Source of the DNA: Amaranthus tricolor
Taxonomy: Eukaryota > Streptophyta > Magnoliopsida > Caryophyllales > Amaranthaceae
Direction of reading: 5' to 3'
Assembly (NCBI RefSeq): GCF_026212465.1
Contig: NC_080057.1
Location: 12,143,879 to 12,207,878, forward strand
DNA: 64,000 nucleotides
Shown: piece by piece, positions 36,713-50,722 of the stretch
Layout of the letters: the number at the start of each line of letters is the position of its first letter
How positions within the stretch are numbered: the stretch's first letter is position 1
Translations under genes and position numbers: made by a program
Notes under the pieces: model-generated
What the model was told of the DNA's origin: nothing
What the model saw: only the letters and a program-made list of their open reading frames with translations
Database searches by the model: none

Positions 36713-38420
36713 TTATTGTGTTAAAGTGGTTAGAATTGAAAAACATACTCATATGCTATAAATTACGTGCTAAGTTGCTATTTTATGGGTTTTTAAGCTT
36801 TTTTGGAACTTTCGCAGATAGAGTAGCTAAAACTTGGTATGTTTTGCACGAAACTTGGCACACAACACTATTTTGTATATATCATTATGTTGAAGTGGTT
36901 AGAATTGAAAATCATACTCATATGCTAGAAATTACGTGCCAAGTTGTGCTTTTGTGAGTTTTAATGCTTTTTTGGCACTTTCGCACATCAAGTAGATCAA
37001 AGTTGGATTGTTTTGCACAAAATTTGGCACACAAAACTATTTGGTATATATTATTGTGTTGAAGTGGTTAGAATTAAAAATCATAGTCATATGCTAGAAA
37101 TTACGTGTTAAGTTGCGATTTTTTGGGTTTTTTAGCTTTTTGGGCACATTTGTGCATAAAATAGCTCAAACTTAGTTTGTTTTGCAGGACACTTGGCACA
37201 CAGCACTATTTGGAATATATTATTGTGTTGAAGTGGTTATAATTGAAAATCCTAGTCATATGATAGAAATTATGTGTTAAGATGCGATTTTATGGGTTTT
37301 TAAGCTTTTTTGGCACTTTCGCGCTTAAAGTAGATCAAACTTGGTTTGTTTTTCACGAAACTTGGCACACAACACTATTTGGTATATATCATTTTGTTGC
37401 AGTGGTTAGAATTGAAAATCATACTCATATGCTAGAAATTACCTGCCAAGTTGCGCTTTTGTGAGTTTTAATGCTTTTTTGGCACTTTCGCACATACAGT
37501 AGAGCAAACTTGGATTGTTTTGCACGAAACTTGGCACACAACACTATATGGTATAGATTGTTGTGTTAAAGCGGTTAGAATTGAAAATCATAGTCATATG
37601 CTAAAAATTACGTGTTAAGTTGCGATTTTATGGGTTTTTAAGCTTTTTTTGTACTTTTGCGCATAAAGTATCTCAAACTTGGTGTGTCTTGCACGAAACT
37701 TGGCACACAACACTATTTGGTATATAATATTGTGTTGAAGTGGTTAGAATTGAAAATAATATTCGTATTCTATAAATTACGTGCTAAGTTGCGATTTTAT
37801 AGGTTTTTAAGCTTTTTTGGCACATTCGCGCTTAAAGTAGCTCAAACTTTGTTTGTTTTGCACGAAACTTGGCACACAACACTATTTGGTATATATTATT
37901 GTGTTGAAGTGGTTGGAATTGCAAATCATAGTCATATGCTATAAATTACGTGCTAAGTTGCGATTTTATGGGTTTTTATCTTTTTTGGCAATTTTGCGCA
38001 TAAAGTAGATCAAACTTGGTTTGTTTTGCACAAAACATGGCACACAAAACTATTTGGTATATATTATCGTGTTGAATTGGTTAGAAATTAAAATCCTAGT
38101 CATATGTTCGAAATTACGTGTTAAGTTGCACTTTTTTGGGTTTTTAAGCTTTTTGGGCACATTTGCGCATAAAGTAGGTCTAACTTAGTTCTTTTTGCAC
38201 GCAACTTGGCACACAACACTATATGGTATAGATTATTATGTTAAACCGGTTAGAATTGAAAATCATAGTCATATGCTAGAAATTACGTGTTAAGTTGCGA
38301 TTTTATAGGTTTTAAACTTTTTTGGCACTTTCGCGCATAAAGTAGCTCAAACTTGGTTTGTTTTGCACGAAACTTGGCACACAACACTATTTGGTATATA
38401 TCATTGTGTTGAAGTGGTTA
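36713..38420 (+). repeat. Satellite block of mixed monomers
   Basis: About 10 monomers. Several resemble parts of the 21-monomer unit (for example 37657-37944 against 35798-36085), but in a different order. Nothing other than satellite is visible. Confidence 0.65.
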
Positions 38421-41400
38421 GCATTGAAAATCATATTAATATGCTAGAAATTACTTGCTAAGTTGCGATTTTATGGGTTTTTAAGCTTTTTTTGGCACTT
38501 TCGCGCTTAAAGTAGATCAAACTTGGTATGTTTTTGCACGAAGCTTGGCACACAACACTATTTTGTATATATCATTTTGTTGAAGTGATTAGAATTTAAA
38601 ATCATACTCATATGCTCGAAATTACGTGCCAAGTTGCGTTTTTTTTGAGTTTTAATGCTTTTTTGGCACTTTCGCACATAAAATAGATCAAACTTAGATT
38701 GTTTTTGCACAAAACTTGGCATACAAAACTATTTGGTATATATTATTGTCTTGAAGTGGTTACAATTTAAAATCCTAGTCATATGCTAAAAATTACGTGT
38801 TAAGTTGCGGTTTTTTTGGGTTTTTTAAGCTTTTTTGGGCACGTTTGTGCATAAAATAGCTCAAACTGAGTTTGTTTCGCACGAAACTTGGCACACAACA
38901 CTATTTGGAATATATTATTGTGTTGAAGTGGTTATAATTGATAATCATAGTCATATGCTAGAAATTACGTGTTAAGTTGCGATTTTATGGGTTTTAAACT
39001 TTTTTGGCTCTTTCGCGCATAAAATAGCTCAAACTTGGTTTGTTTTGCACGAAATTTGGCACACAACATTATTCGGTATATATTATTGTGTTGAAGTGGT
39101 TAGAATTGAAAATCATTCTCATATGCTAGAACTTATGTGCTAAGTTGCGATTTTATGGGTTTTTAAGCTTTTTTTGGCACTTTCGCGTTTAAAGTTGATC
39201 AAACTTGGTTTATTTTGCACGAAACTTAGCACACAACACTATTTGATATATATTATTGTGTTGAAATGGTTAGAATTGAAAATCATACTCATATGCTATG
39301 AGTTACGTGCTAAGTTGCGTTTTTATGGGTTTTAAAACTTTTTTAGCACTTTCGCGCATAAAGTAGCTCAAACTTGGTGTGTTTTGCACGACGCTTGGCA
39401 TACAACACTATTTGGGATATATTATTGTGTTGAATTTGAAAATCATACTCATATGCTATAAATTACGTGCTAGGTTTCTATTTTAAGAGTTTTTAACGCT
39501 TTTTTGGCACTTTCGCGCATAAGGTTGATAAAAATTTGTTTGTTTTGCACGAAAATTGGCACACAAAACTATTTGGTATATATTATTGTGTTAATTTTGT
39601 TAGAATTGAAAATCGTAGTCATATGCTAGAAATTACGTGTTAAGTTGCGATTTTATGGGTTTTTAAACTTTTTTCGCACTTTCGCGCATAAATTAGATCA
39701 AACTTTATTTGTTTTGCATGATACTTGGGACACAACACTATTTCGTATATATTATTTTGTTGAAGTCGGTAGAATTAAAAACCATACTTGTATGCTATAA
39801 ATTACGTGCTAAGTTGCGATTTTATGGGTTCTTAAGCTTTTTTGGCACTTTCGCGCATAAAGAAGATCAAACTTGGTTTGTTTTGCACGAAACATGGCAC
39901 ACAAAACTATTTGATATAAATTATTGTGTTGAAGTGGTTGGAATTGAAAATCATAGTCATATGCAAGAAATTAAGTGTTAAGTTGCGATTTTATCGGTTT
40001 TGAAGCTTTTTTGGCACTTTTGCGTATAAAGGAGATCAAACTTGGTTTGTTATGCACGAAACTTGGCACACAACACTATATGGTATATATTATTGTGTTG
40101 AAGAGGTTAGAATTGAAAATCATAGTCATATGCTAGAAATTACGTGTTAAGTTGCGATTGTATGGGTTTTTAAGCTTTTTTAGCAATTTCGCGCATAAAG
40201 TAGATCAAACTTGGTTTGTATTACACAAAACTTGGCACACAAAAAACTATTTGGTATATATTATTGTGTTAAAGTGGTTAGAATTTAAAATCCTAGTCAT
40301 ATTCTAGAAATTACGTGTTAAGTTGCGATTTTATTTATTTTAAGCTTTTTGGGCATCTTCATGCTTAAAGTAGCTCAAACATAGTTTGTTTTGCAAGAAA
40401 CATGGCACACAAGACTATTTGGAATATATTATAGTGTTGAAGTAGTTAGAATTGAAAATCATAGTCATATGCTAGAAATTACGTGTTAAGTTGCGATTTT
40501 ATGGGTTTTAAACTTTTTAGGCACTTTCGCGGATAAAATAGCTCAAATTTTGTTTGTTTTGCACGAAACTTGGCACACAACATTATTCGGTATATATTAT
40601 TGTGTTGAAGTGGTTAGAATTGAAAATAATACTCATATACTAGAACTTACGTGCTAAGTTACGATTTTTTGGGTTTTTATGCTTTTTTCGCACTTTCGCG
40701 CATAAATTTGATCAAACTTGGTTTGTTTTCTACGAAACTTAGCACACAACACTAATTGGTATATATTATTGTGTTGAAGTGGTTAGAATTGAAAATCATA
40801 CTCATATGCTATAAATTACGTGCTAGGTTTCTATTTTATGAGTTTTGAAAGACTTTTTGGCACTTTCGCGCATAAAGTAAATCAAACTTTGTTTGTTTTA
40901 GACGAAACATGGAACACAAAACTATTTGGTAAATATTATTGTGTTGAATTTATTAGAGTTGAAAATCATAGTCATATGCTAGATATTACGTGTTAAGTTA
41001 CGTTTTTATGGGTTTTTAAACTCTTTTTCTCACTTTCGCGCATAAAGTAGATCAAACTTTATTTGTTTTGCATGACACTTGGCACACAACACTATTTCTT
41101 ATATATTATTGTGTTGAAGTGTTTAGAATTGAAAATGATAGTCATATGCTAGAAATTACGTGCTAAGTTGCGATTTTATGGGTTTTTACGCTTTTTTGGC
41201 ACTTCGAGCTTAGAAAAGATCAAACTTGGTTTGTTTTGCACGAAACATGGCACACAAATCTATTTGGAATATATTATTGTGTTGAAGTGGTTAGAATTGA
41301 AAATGATAGTCATATGCTAGAAATTACTTGTTAAGTTGCGATTTTATGGATTTTCAAGCTTTTTTGGCATTTTTTCGCATAAAGTAGCTCAAACTTGGTT

Positions 41401-41799
41401 TGTTATGCACGTAACATGGCACACTACACCATATAGTATATATTATTGTGTTGAAGCGGTTAGAATTGAAAATCATAGTCATATGCTAGAAATTACGTGT
41501 TAAGTTGCGATTTTATGGGTTTTTAAGCATTTTTTGCTCTTTCGCGGGTAAAGTAGCTCACATTTAGTGTGTTTTGCACGAAACATGGCACACAACACTA
41601 GTTCGTATATATTATTGTGGTGAAGTGGTTATAATTGAAACTCTTTCTCATATACTAGAACTTACGTGCTAAGTTGCGATTTTATGGGTTTTTAAGCTTT
41701 TTGGCACTTTCGCGTTTAAAGTTGATCAAACTTGGTTTGTTTTGCACGAAACTTGGCACACAACACTATTTAGTATATATTATTGTGCTGAAGTGGTTA
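38421..41799 (+). repeat. 20-monomer satellite block, copy A
   Basis: 3379-bp block repeated directly downstream. The rare step gcattgaaaatcatattaat occurs at 38421 and 41800. The right half (about 40.5-41.75 kb) matches the 33.6-34.8 kb part of the 21-monomer unit, so the block is itself a recombinant. Several T-runs near 38.5-39.2 kb are longer than in copy B. Confidence 0.8.
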
Positions 41800-44700
41800 G
41801 CATTGAAAATCATATTAATATGCTAGAAATTACTTGCTAAGTTGCGATTTTATGGGTTTTTAAGCTTTTTTGGCACTTTCGCGCATAAAGTAGATCAAAC
41901 TTGGTATGTTTTGCACGAAGCTTGGCACACAACACTATTTTGTATATATCATTTTGTTGAAGTGATTAGAATTTAAAATCATACTCATATGCTCGAAATT
42001 ACGTGCCAAGTTGCGTTTTTGTGAGTTTTAATGCTTTTTTGGCACTTTCGCACATAAAATAGATCAAACTTAGATTGTTTTGCACAAAACTTGGCATACA
42101 AAACTATTTGGTATATATTATTGTCTTGAAGTGGTTACAATTTAAAATCCTAGTCATATGCTAAAAATTACGTGTTAAGTTGCGGTTTTTTGGGTTTTTA
42201 AGCTTTTTGGGCACGTTTGTGCATAAAATAGCTCAAACTGAGTTTGTTTCGCACGAAACTTGGCACACAACACTATTTGGAATATATTATTGTGTGGAAG
42301 TGGTTATAATTGATAATCATAGTCATATGCTAGAAATTACGTGTTAAGTTGCGATTTTATGGGTTTTAAACTTTTTTGGCTCTTTCGCGCATAAAATAGC
42401 TCAAACTTGGTTTGTTTTGCACGAAATTTGGCACACAACATTATTCGGTATATATTATTGTGTTGAAGTGGTTAGAATTGAAAATCATTCTCATATGCTA
42501 GAACTTATGTGCTAAGTTGCGATTTTATGGGTTTTTAAGCTTTTTTGGCACTTTCGCGTTTAAAGTTGATCAAACTTGGTTTATTTTGCACGAAACTTAG
42601 CACACAACACTATTTGATATATATTATTGTGTTGAAATGGTTAGAATTGAAAATCATACTCATATGCTATGAGTTACGTGCTAAGTTGCGTTTTTATGGG
42701 TTTTAAAACTTTTTTAGCACTTTCGCGCATAAAGTAGCTCAAACTTGGTGTGTTTTGCACGACGCTTCGCATACAACACTATTTGGGATATATTATTGTG
42801 TTGAATTTGAAAATCATACTCATATGCTATAAATTACGTGCTAGGTTTCTATTTTAAGAGTTTTTAACGCTTTTTTGGCACTTTCGCGCATAAGGTTGAT
42901 AAAACTTTGTTTGTTTTGCATGAAAATTGGCACACAAAACTATTTGGTATATATTATTGTGTTGATTTTGTTAGAATTGAAAATCGTAGTCATATGCTAG
43001 AAATTACGTGTTAAGTTGCGATTTTATGGGTTTTTAAACTTTTTTCGCACTTTCGCGCATAAATTAGATCAAACTTTATTTGTTTTGCAAGATACTTGGG
43101 ACACAACACTATTTCGTATATATTATTTTGTTGAAGTCGGTAGAATTAAAAACCATACTTGTATGCTATAAATTACGTGCTAAGTTGCGATTTTATGGGT
43201 TCTTAAGCTTTTTTGGCACTTTCGCGCATAAAGAAGATCAAACTTGGTTTGTTTTGCACGAAACATGGCACACAAAACTATTTGATATAAATTATTGTGT
43301 TGAAGTGGTTGGAATTGAAAATCATAGTCATATGCAAGAAATTAAGTGTTAAGTTGCGATTTTATCGGTTTTGAAGCTTTTTTGGCACTTTTGCGTATAA
43401 AGGAGATCGAACTTGGTTTGTTATGCACGAAACTTGGCACACAACACTATATGGTATATATTATTGTGTTGAAGAGGTTAGAATTGAAAATCATAGTCAT
43501 ATGCTAGAAATTACGTGTTATGTTGCGATTGTATGGGTTTTTAAGCTTTTTTGGCAATTTCGCGCATAAAGTAGATCAAACTTGGTTTGTATTGCACAAA
43601 ACTTGGCACACAAAAAACTATTTGGTATATATTATTGTGTTAAAGTGGTTAGAATTTAAAATCCTAGTCATATTCTAGAAATTACGTGTTAAGTTGCGAT
43701 TTTATGGATTTTAAGCTTTTTGGGCATCTTCATGCTTAAAGTAGCTCAAACATAGTTTGTTTTGCAAGAAACATGGCACACAAGACTATTTGGAATATAT
43801 TATAGTGTTGAAGTAGTTAGAATTGAAAATCATAGTCATATGCTAGAAATTACGTGTTAAGTTGCGATTTTATGGGTTTTAAACTTTTTAGGCACTTTCG
43901 CGGATAAAATAGCTCAAATTTTGTTTGTTTTGCACGAAACTTGGCACACAACATTATTCGGTATATATTATTGTGTTGAAGTGGTTAGAATTGAAAATAA
44001 TACTCATATACTAGAACTTACGTGCTAAGTTGCGATTTTTTGGGTTTTTAAGGTTTTTTCGCACTTTCGCGCATAAATTTGATCAAACTTGGTTTGTTTT
44101 CTACGAAACTTAGCACACAACACTAATTGGTATATATTATTGTGTTGAAGTGGTTAGAATTGAAAATCATACTCATATGCTATAAATTACGTGCTAGGTT
44201 TCTATTTTATGAGTTTTGAAAGACTTTTTGGCACTTTCGCGCATAAAGTAAATCAAACTTTGTTTGTTTTAGACGAAACTTGGAACACAAAACTATTTGG
44301 TAAATATTATTGTGTTGAATTTATTAGAGTTGAAAATCATAGTCATATGCTAGATATTACGTGTTAAGTTGCGTTTTTATGGGTTTTTAAACTCTTTTTC
44401 TCACTTTCGCGCATAATGTATATCAAACTTTATTTGTTTAGCATGACACTTGGTACACAACACTATTTCTTATATATTATTGTGTTGAAGTGGTTAGAAC
44501 TGAAAATGATAGTCATATGCTAGAAATTACGTGCTAAGTTGCGATTTTATGGGTTTTTTAAGCTTTTTTGGCACTTCGCGCTTAGAAAAGATCAAACTTG
44601 GTTTGTTTTGCACGAAACATGGCACACAAATCTATTTGGAATATATTATTGTGTTGAAGTGGTTAGAATTGAAAATGATAGTCATATGCTAGAAATTAAG

Positions 44701-45340
44701 TGTTAAGTTGCAATTTTATGGGTTTTCAAGCTTTTTTGGCATTTTTTCGCATAAAGTATCTCAAACTTGGTTTGTTATGCACGTAACATGGCACACTACA
44801 CCATATAGTATATATTATTGTGTTGAAGCGGTTAGAATTGAAAATCATAGTCATATGCTAGAAATTACGTGTTAAGTTGCAATTTTATGGGTTTTCAAGC
44901 TTTTTTGGCATTTTTTCGCATAAAGTATCTCAAACTTGGTTTGTTATGCACGTAACATGGCACACTACACCATATAGTACATATTATTGTGTTGAAGCGG
45001 TTAGAATTGAAAATCATAGTCATATGCTAGAAATTACGTGTTAAGTTGCGATTTTATGGGTTTTTAAGCATTTTTTGCTCTTTCGCGGGTAAAGTAGCTC
45101 AAATTTAGTGTGTTTTGAACGAAACATGGCACACAACACTAGGTTGTATATATTATTGTGTTGAAGTGGTTGTAATTGAAAATCTATCTCATATACTAGA
45201 ACTTACGTGCTAAGTTGCGATTTTATGGGTTTTTAAGCTTTTTGGCACTTTCGCGTTTAAAGTTGATCAAACTTGGTTTGTTTTGCACAAAACTTAGCAC
45301 ACAACACTATTTAGTATATATTATTGTGCTGAAGTGGTTA
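41800..45340 (+). repeat. 20-monomer satellite block, copy B, with one extra monomer
   Basis: Second copy of the 3.38-kb block, enlarged to about 3541 bp by an exact duplication of one monomer at 44701-45038. The right end runs into the 21-monomer array. Confidence 0.75.
44701..45038 (+). repeat. Exact tandem duplication of one satellite monomer
   Basis: The step tgttaagttgcaatttt starts at 44701 and again at 44870 (169 bp). The two monomers match almost base for base, including rare variants caattttatgg, gtatctcaaac and cactacaccatatag. The only difference I noticed is tatatatt against tacatatt. Confidence 0.85.
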
Positions 45341-47172
45341 GAATTGAAAATCGTACTCATATGCTATAAATTACGTTCTAAGTTGCGATTTTATGGGCTT
45401 TAAAGCTTTTTTAGCACTTTTGAGCATAAAGTAGATCAAACTTGGTGTGTTTTGCACGAAACTTGGCACACAACACTATTTGGGATATATTATAGTGTTG
45501 AAATTTTAAGAATTGAAAATCATACTCATATGCTATAAATTACGTGCTAGGTTTCTATTTTATGAGTTTTTTAAGCTTCTTTGGTACTTTCGCGCATAAA
45601 GTAAATCAAACTTTGTTTGTTTTGCACGAAACATTGGCACACAAAACTATATGGTATATATTATTGTGTTGAATTTGTTAGAATTGAAAATCATAGTCAT
45701 ATGCTAGAAATTATGTGTTAAGTTGCTATTTTATGGGTTTTTTTAACTTTTTTCGCACTTTCACGCATAAAGTAGATCAAACTTTATTTGTTTTGCATGA
45801 CACTTAGTACACAACACTATTTGGTATATATTATTTTGTTGAAGTGGTTAGAATTGAAAATCATACTCGTATGCTATAAATTACGTGCTAAGTTGCGATT
45901 TTATGGGTTCTTAAGCTTCTTTTGCACTTTCGCTTATAAAGAAGATCAAACTTGGTTTATTTTGCACGAAACATGGCTCACAAAAATATTTGATATAAAT
46001 TATTGTGTTGAAGTGGTTGGAATTGAAAATCATAGTCATATGCAAGAAATTATGTATTAAGTTGCGATTTTATGGGTTTTGAAGCTTTTTTGGCACTTTT
46101 GCGCATAAAGGAGATCAAACTTGGTTTGTTATGCACGAAACTTGGCACACAACACTATATGGTATATATTATTGTGTTGAAGAGGTTAGAATTGAAAATC
46201 ATAGTCATGTGCCAGAAATTAAGTGTTAAGTTGCGGTTTTATGGGTTTTTAAGCTTTTTTTGTACTTTTGCGCATTAAGTATTTCAAACTTGGTGTGTCT
46301 TGCACGAAACCTTGCACACAACACTATTTGGTATATAATATTGTGTTGAAGTGGTTAGAATTGAAAATCATATTCATATGCTATAAATTACGTGCTAAGT
46401 TGCGATTTTATTGGTTTTTAAGCTTTTTTGGCACATTCGCATATAAAGTAGCTCAAACTTGGTTTGTTTTGCACGAAACTTGGCACACAACACTATTTGG
46501 TATATATTATTGTGTTGAAGTGGTTGGAATTGAAAATCATAGTCATATGCTATAAATTACGTGATAAGTTGCGATTTTATTGGGTTTTTTAGCTTTTTTA
46601 GCAATTTCGCGCACAATGTAGATCAAACTTGGTTTGTTTTGCACAAAACATGGCACACAAAACTATTTGGTATATATTATTGTGTTGAATTGATTAGAAT
46701 TTAAAATCTTAGTCATATGCTAGAAATTACGTGTTAAGTTGCACTTTTTTGGGTTTTTAAGCTTTTTGGGCACATTCGCGCATAAAGTAGGTCTAACTTA
46801 GTTTGTTTTGCACGAAACTTGGCACACAACATTATATGGTAGAGATTATTGTGTTAAAGAGGTTAAAATTTAAAATCGTAGCCATGTGCTAGATATTATG
46901 TGTTAAGTTGCGATTTTATAGATTTTAAACTTTTTTGGCACTTTCGCGCATAAAGTTGCTCAAACTTGGTTTGTTTTGCACGAAACTTGGCACACAACAC
47001 TATTTGGTATATATCATTGTGTTGAAGTGGTTAGAATAGAAAATCATACTAAAATGCGAGAAATTACGTGCTAAGTTGCGATTTTATGGGTTTTTAAGCT
47101 TTTTTGGCACTTTTGCGCTTAAAGTAGATCAAACTTGGTTTGTTTTGCACGAAACTTGGCACACAACACTAG
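45341..47172 (+). repeat. 21-monomer higher-order array, partial first unit
   Basis: Right-hand half (about 11 monomers) of the 21-monomer unit, in the same monomer order as 48890-50722. Its left half is replaced by the 20-monomer block. Confidence 0.8.
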
Positions 47173-50100
47173 TTGGTGTATATTATTGTGTTGAAGTGGT
47201 TAGAATTGAAAAACATACTCATATGCTTAAAATTACGAGCTAAGTTGCGATATTATGGGTTTTTAAGCTTTTTTGGCACTTTCGCGGATAAAGTAGCTCA
47301 AACTTGGTATGTTTTGCACGAAACTTGGCACACAACACTATTTTGTATATATCATTATGTTGAAGTGGTTAGAATTGAAAATCATACTCATATGCTAGAA
47401 CTTACGTGCCAAGTTGAGCTTTTGTGAGTTTTAATGCTTTTTTGTCACTTTCGCACATAAAGTAGATCAAAGTTGGATCGTTTTGCACAAAACTTGGCAC
47501 ACAAAACTACTTGGTATAGATTATTGTGTTGAAGTAGTTAGAATTGAAAATCATAGTCATATGCTAGAAATTACGTGTTAAGTTGCGATTTTATGGGTTT
47601 TAAACTTTTTAGGCACATTCGCGGATAAAGTAGCTCAAATTTTGTTTGTTTTGCACGAAACTTGGCACACAACATTATTCGGTATATATTATTGTGTTGC
47701 AGTGGTTAGAATTGAAAATAATACTCATATACTAGAACTTACGTGCTAAGTTTCGATTTTTTGTGTTTTTATGCTTTTTTCGCACATTCGCGCATAAAGT
47801 TGATCAAACTTGATTTGTTATCTACGAAACTTAGCACACAACACTAATTGGTATATATTATTGTGTTGAAGTGGTTAGAATTGAAAATCATACTCATATG
47901 CTATAAATTACGTGCTAGGTTTCTATTTTATGAGTTTTTAAAGACTTTTTGGCACTTTCGCGCATAAATTAAATCAAACTTTGTTTGTTTTAGACGAAAC
48001 TTGGAACACAAAACTATTTGGTAAATATTATTGTGTTGAATTTATTAGAGTTGAAAATCATAGTCATATGCTAGATATTACGTGTTAAGTTGCGTTTTTA
48101 TGGGTTTTTAAACTCTTTTTCTCACTTTCGCGCATAAAGTAGATCAAACTTTATTTGTCTTGCATGACACTTGGCACACAACACTATTTCTTATATATTA
48201 TTGTGTTGAAGTGGTTAGAATTGAAAATGATAGTCATATGCTAGAAATTACGTGCTAAGTTGCGATTTTATGGGTTTTTACGCTTTTTTGGCACTTCGAG
48301 CTTAGAAAAGATCAAACTTGGTTTGTTTTGCACGAAACATGGCACACAAATCTATTTGGAATATATTATTGTGTTGAAGTGGTTAGAATTGAAAATGATA
48401 GTCATATGCTAGAAATTACGTGTTAAGTTGCGATTTTATGGGTTTTCAAGCTTTTTTGGCATTTTTTCGCATAAAGTAGCTCAAACTTGGTTTGTTATGC
48501 ACGTAACATGGCACACTACACCATATAGTATATATTATTGTGTTGAAGCGGTTAGAATTGAAAATCATAGTCATATGCTAGAAATTACGTGTTAAGTTGC
48601 GATTTTATGGGTTTTTAAACATTTTTTGCTCTTTCGCAGGTAAAGTAGCTCACATTTAGTGTGTTTTGCACGAAACATGGCACACAACACTAGTTCGTAT
48701 ATATTATTGTGGTGAAGTGGTTAGAATTGAAACTCTTTCTCATATACTAGAACTTACGTGCTAAGTTGCGATTTTATGGGTTTTTAAGCTTTTTGGCACT
48801 TTCGCGTTTAAAGTTGATCAAACTTGGTTTGTTTTGCACGAAACTTAGCACACAACACTATTTAGTATATATTATTGTGTTGAAGTGGTTAGAATTGAAA
48901 ATCGTACTCATATGCTATAAATTACGTTATAAGTTGCGATTTTATGGGCTTTAAAGCTTTTTTAGCACTTTCGAGCATAAAGTAGTTCAAACTTGGTGTG
49001 TTTTGCACGAAACTTGGCACACAACACTATTTGGGATATATTATAGTGTTGAAATTTTAAGAATTGAAAATCATACTCATATGCTATAAATTACGTGCTA
49101 GGTTTCTATTTTATGAGTTTTTTAAGCTTCTTTGGTACTTTCGCGCATAAAGTAAATCAAACTTTGTTTGTTTTGCACGAAACATTGGCACACAAAACTA
49201 TTTGGTATATATTATTGTGTTGAATTTGTTAGAATTGAAAATCATAGTCATATGCTAGACATTATGTGTTAAGTTGCTATTTTATGGGTTTATTTAACTT
49301 TTTTCGCACTTTCACGCATAAAGTAGATCAAACTTTATTTGTTTTGCATACACTTGGTACACAACACTATTTGGTATATATTATTTTGTTGAAGTGGTTA
49401 GAATTGAAAATCATACTCGTATGCTATAAATTACGTGCTAAGTTGCGATTTTATGGGTTCTTAAGCTTTTTTTGCACTTTTGCTTATAAAGAAGATCAAA
49501 CTTGGTTTATTTTGCACGAAACATGGCTCACAAAAATATTTGATATAAATTATTGTGTTGAAGTGGTTGTAATTGAAAATCATAGTCATATGCAAGAAAT
49601 TATGTATTAAGTTGCGATTTTATGGGTTTTGAAGCTTTTTTGGCACTTTTGCGCATAAAGGAGATCAAACTTGGTTTGTTATGCACGAAACATGGCACAC
49701 AACACTATATGGTATATATTATTGTGTTGAAGAGGTTAGAATTGAAAATCATAGTCATGTGCCAGAAATTAAGTGTTAAGTTGCGGTTTTATGGGTTTTT
49801 AAGCTTTTTTTGTACTTTTGCGCATAAAGTATTTCAAACTTGGTGTGTCTTGCACGAAACCTTGCACACAACACTATTTGGTATATAATATTGTGTTGAA
49901 GTGGTTAGAATTGAAAATCATATTCATATGCTATAAATTACGTGCTAAGTTGCGATTTTATAGGTTTTTAAGCTTTTTTGGCACATTCGCACATAAAGTA
50001 GCTCAAACTTTGTTTGTTTTGCACGAAACTTGGCACACAACACTATTTGGTATATATTATTGTGTTGAAGTGGTTGGAATTGAAAATCATAGTCATATGC

Positions 50101-50722
50101 TATAAATTACGTGATAAGTTGCGATTTTATTGGGTTTTTTAGCTTTTTTAGCAATTTCGCGCATAAAGTAGATCAAACTTGGTTTGTTTTGCACAAAACA
50201 TGGCACACAAAACTATTTGGTATATATTATTGTGTTGAATGGATTAGAATTTAAAATCCTAGTCATATGCTAGAAATTACGTGTTAAGTTGCACTTTTTT
50301 GGGTTTTTAAGCTTTTTGGGCACATTCGCGCATAAAGTAGGTCTAACTTAGTTTGTTTTGCACGAAACTTGGCACACAACATTATATGGTATAGATTATT
50401 GTGTTAAAGCGGTTAAAATTTAAAATCATAGTCATGTGCTAGATATTATGTGTTAAGTTGCGATTTTATAGATTTTAAACTTTTTTGGCACTTTCGCGCA
50501 TAAAGTTGCTCAAACTTGGTTTGTTTTGCATGAAACTTGGCACACAACACTATTTGGTATATATCATTGTGTTGAAGTGGTTAGAATAGAAAATCATACT
50601 AAAATGCGAGAAATTACGTGCTAAGTTGCGATTTTATGGGTTTTTAAGCTTTTTTGGCACTTTTGCGCTTAAAGTAGATCAAACTTGGTTTGTTTTGCAC
50701 GAAACTTGGCACACAACACTAG
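47173..50722 (+). repeat. 21-monomer higher-order unit, copy 1
   Basis: 3550 bp between ttggtgta steps. Variants include tttgtcttgcatg near 48154, cttcgagctt near 48295 and gaagatc near 49491. Confidence 0.9.
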
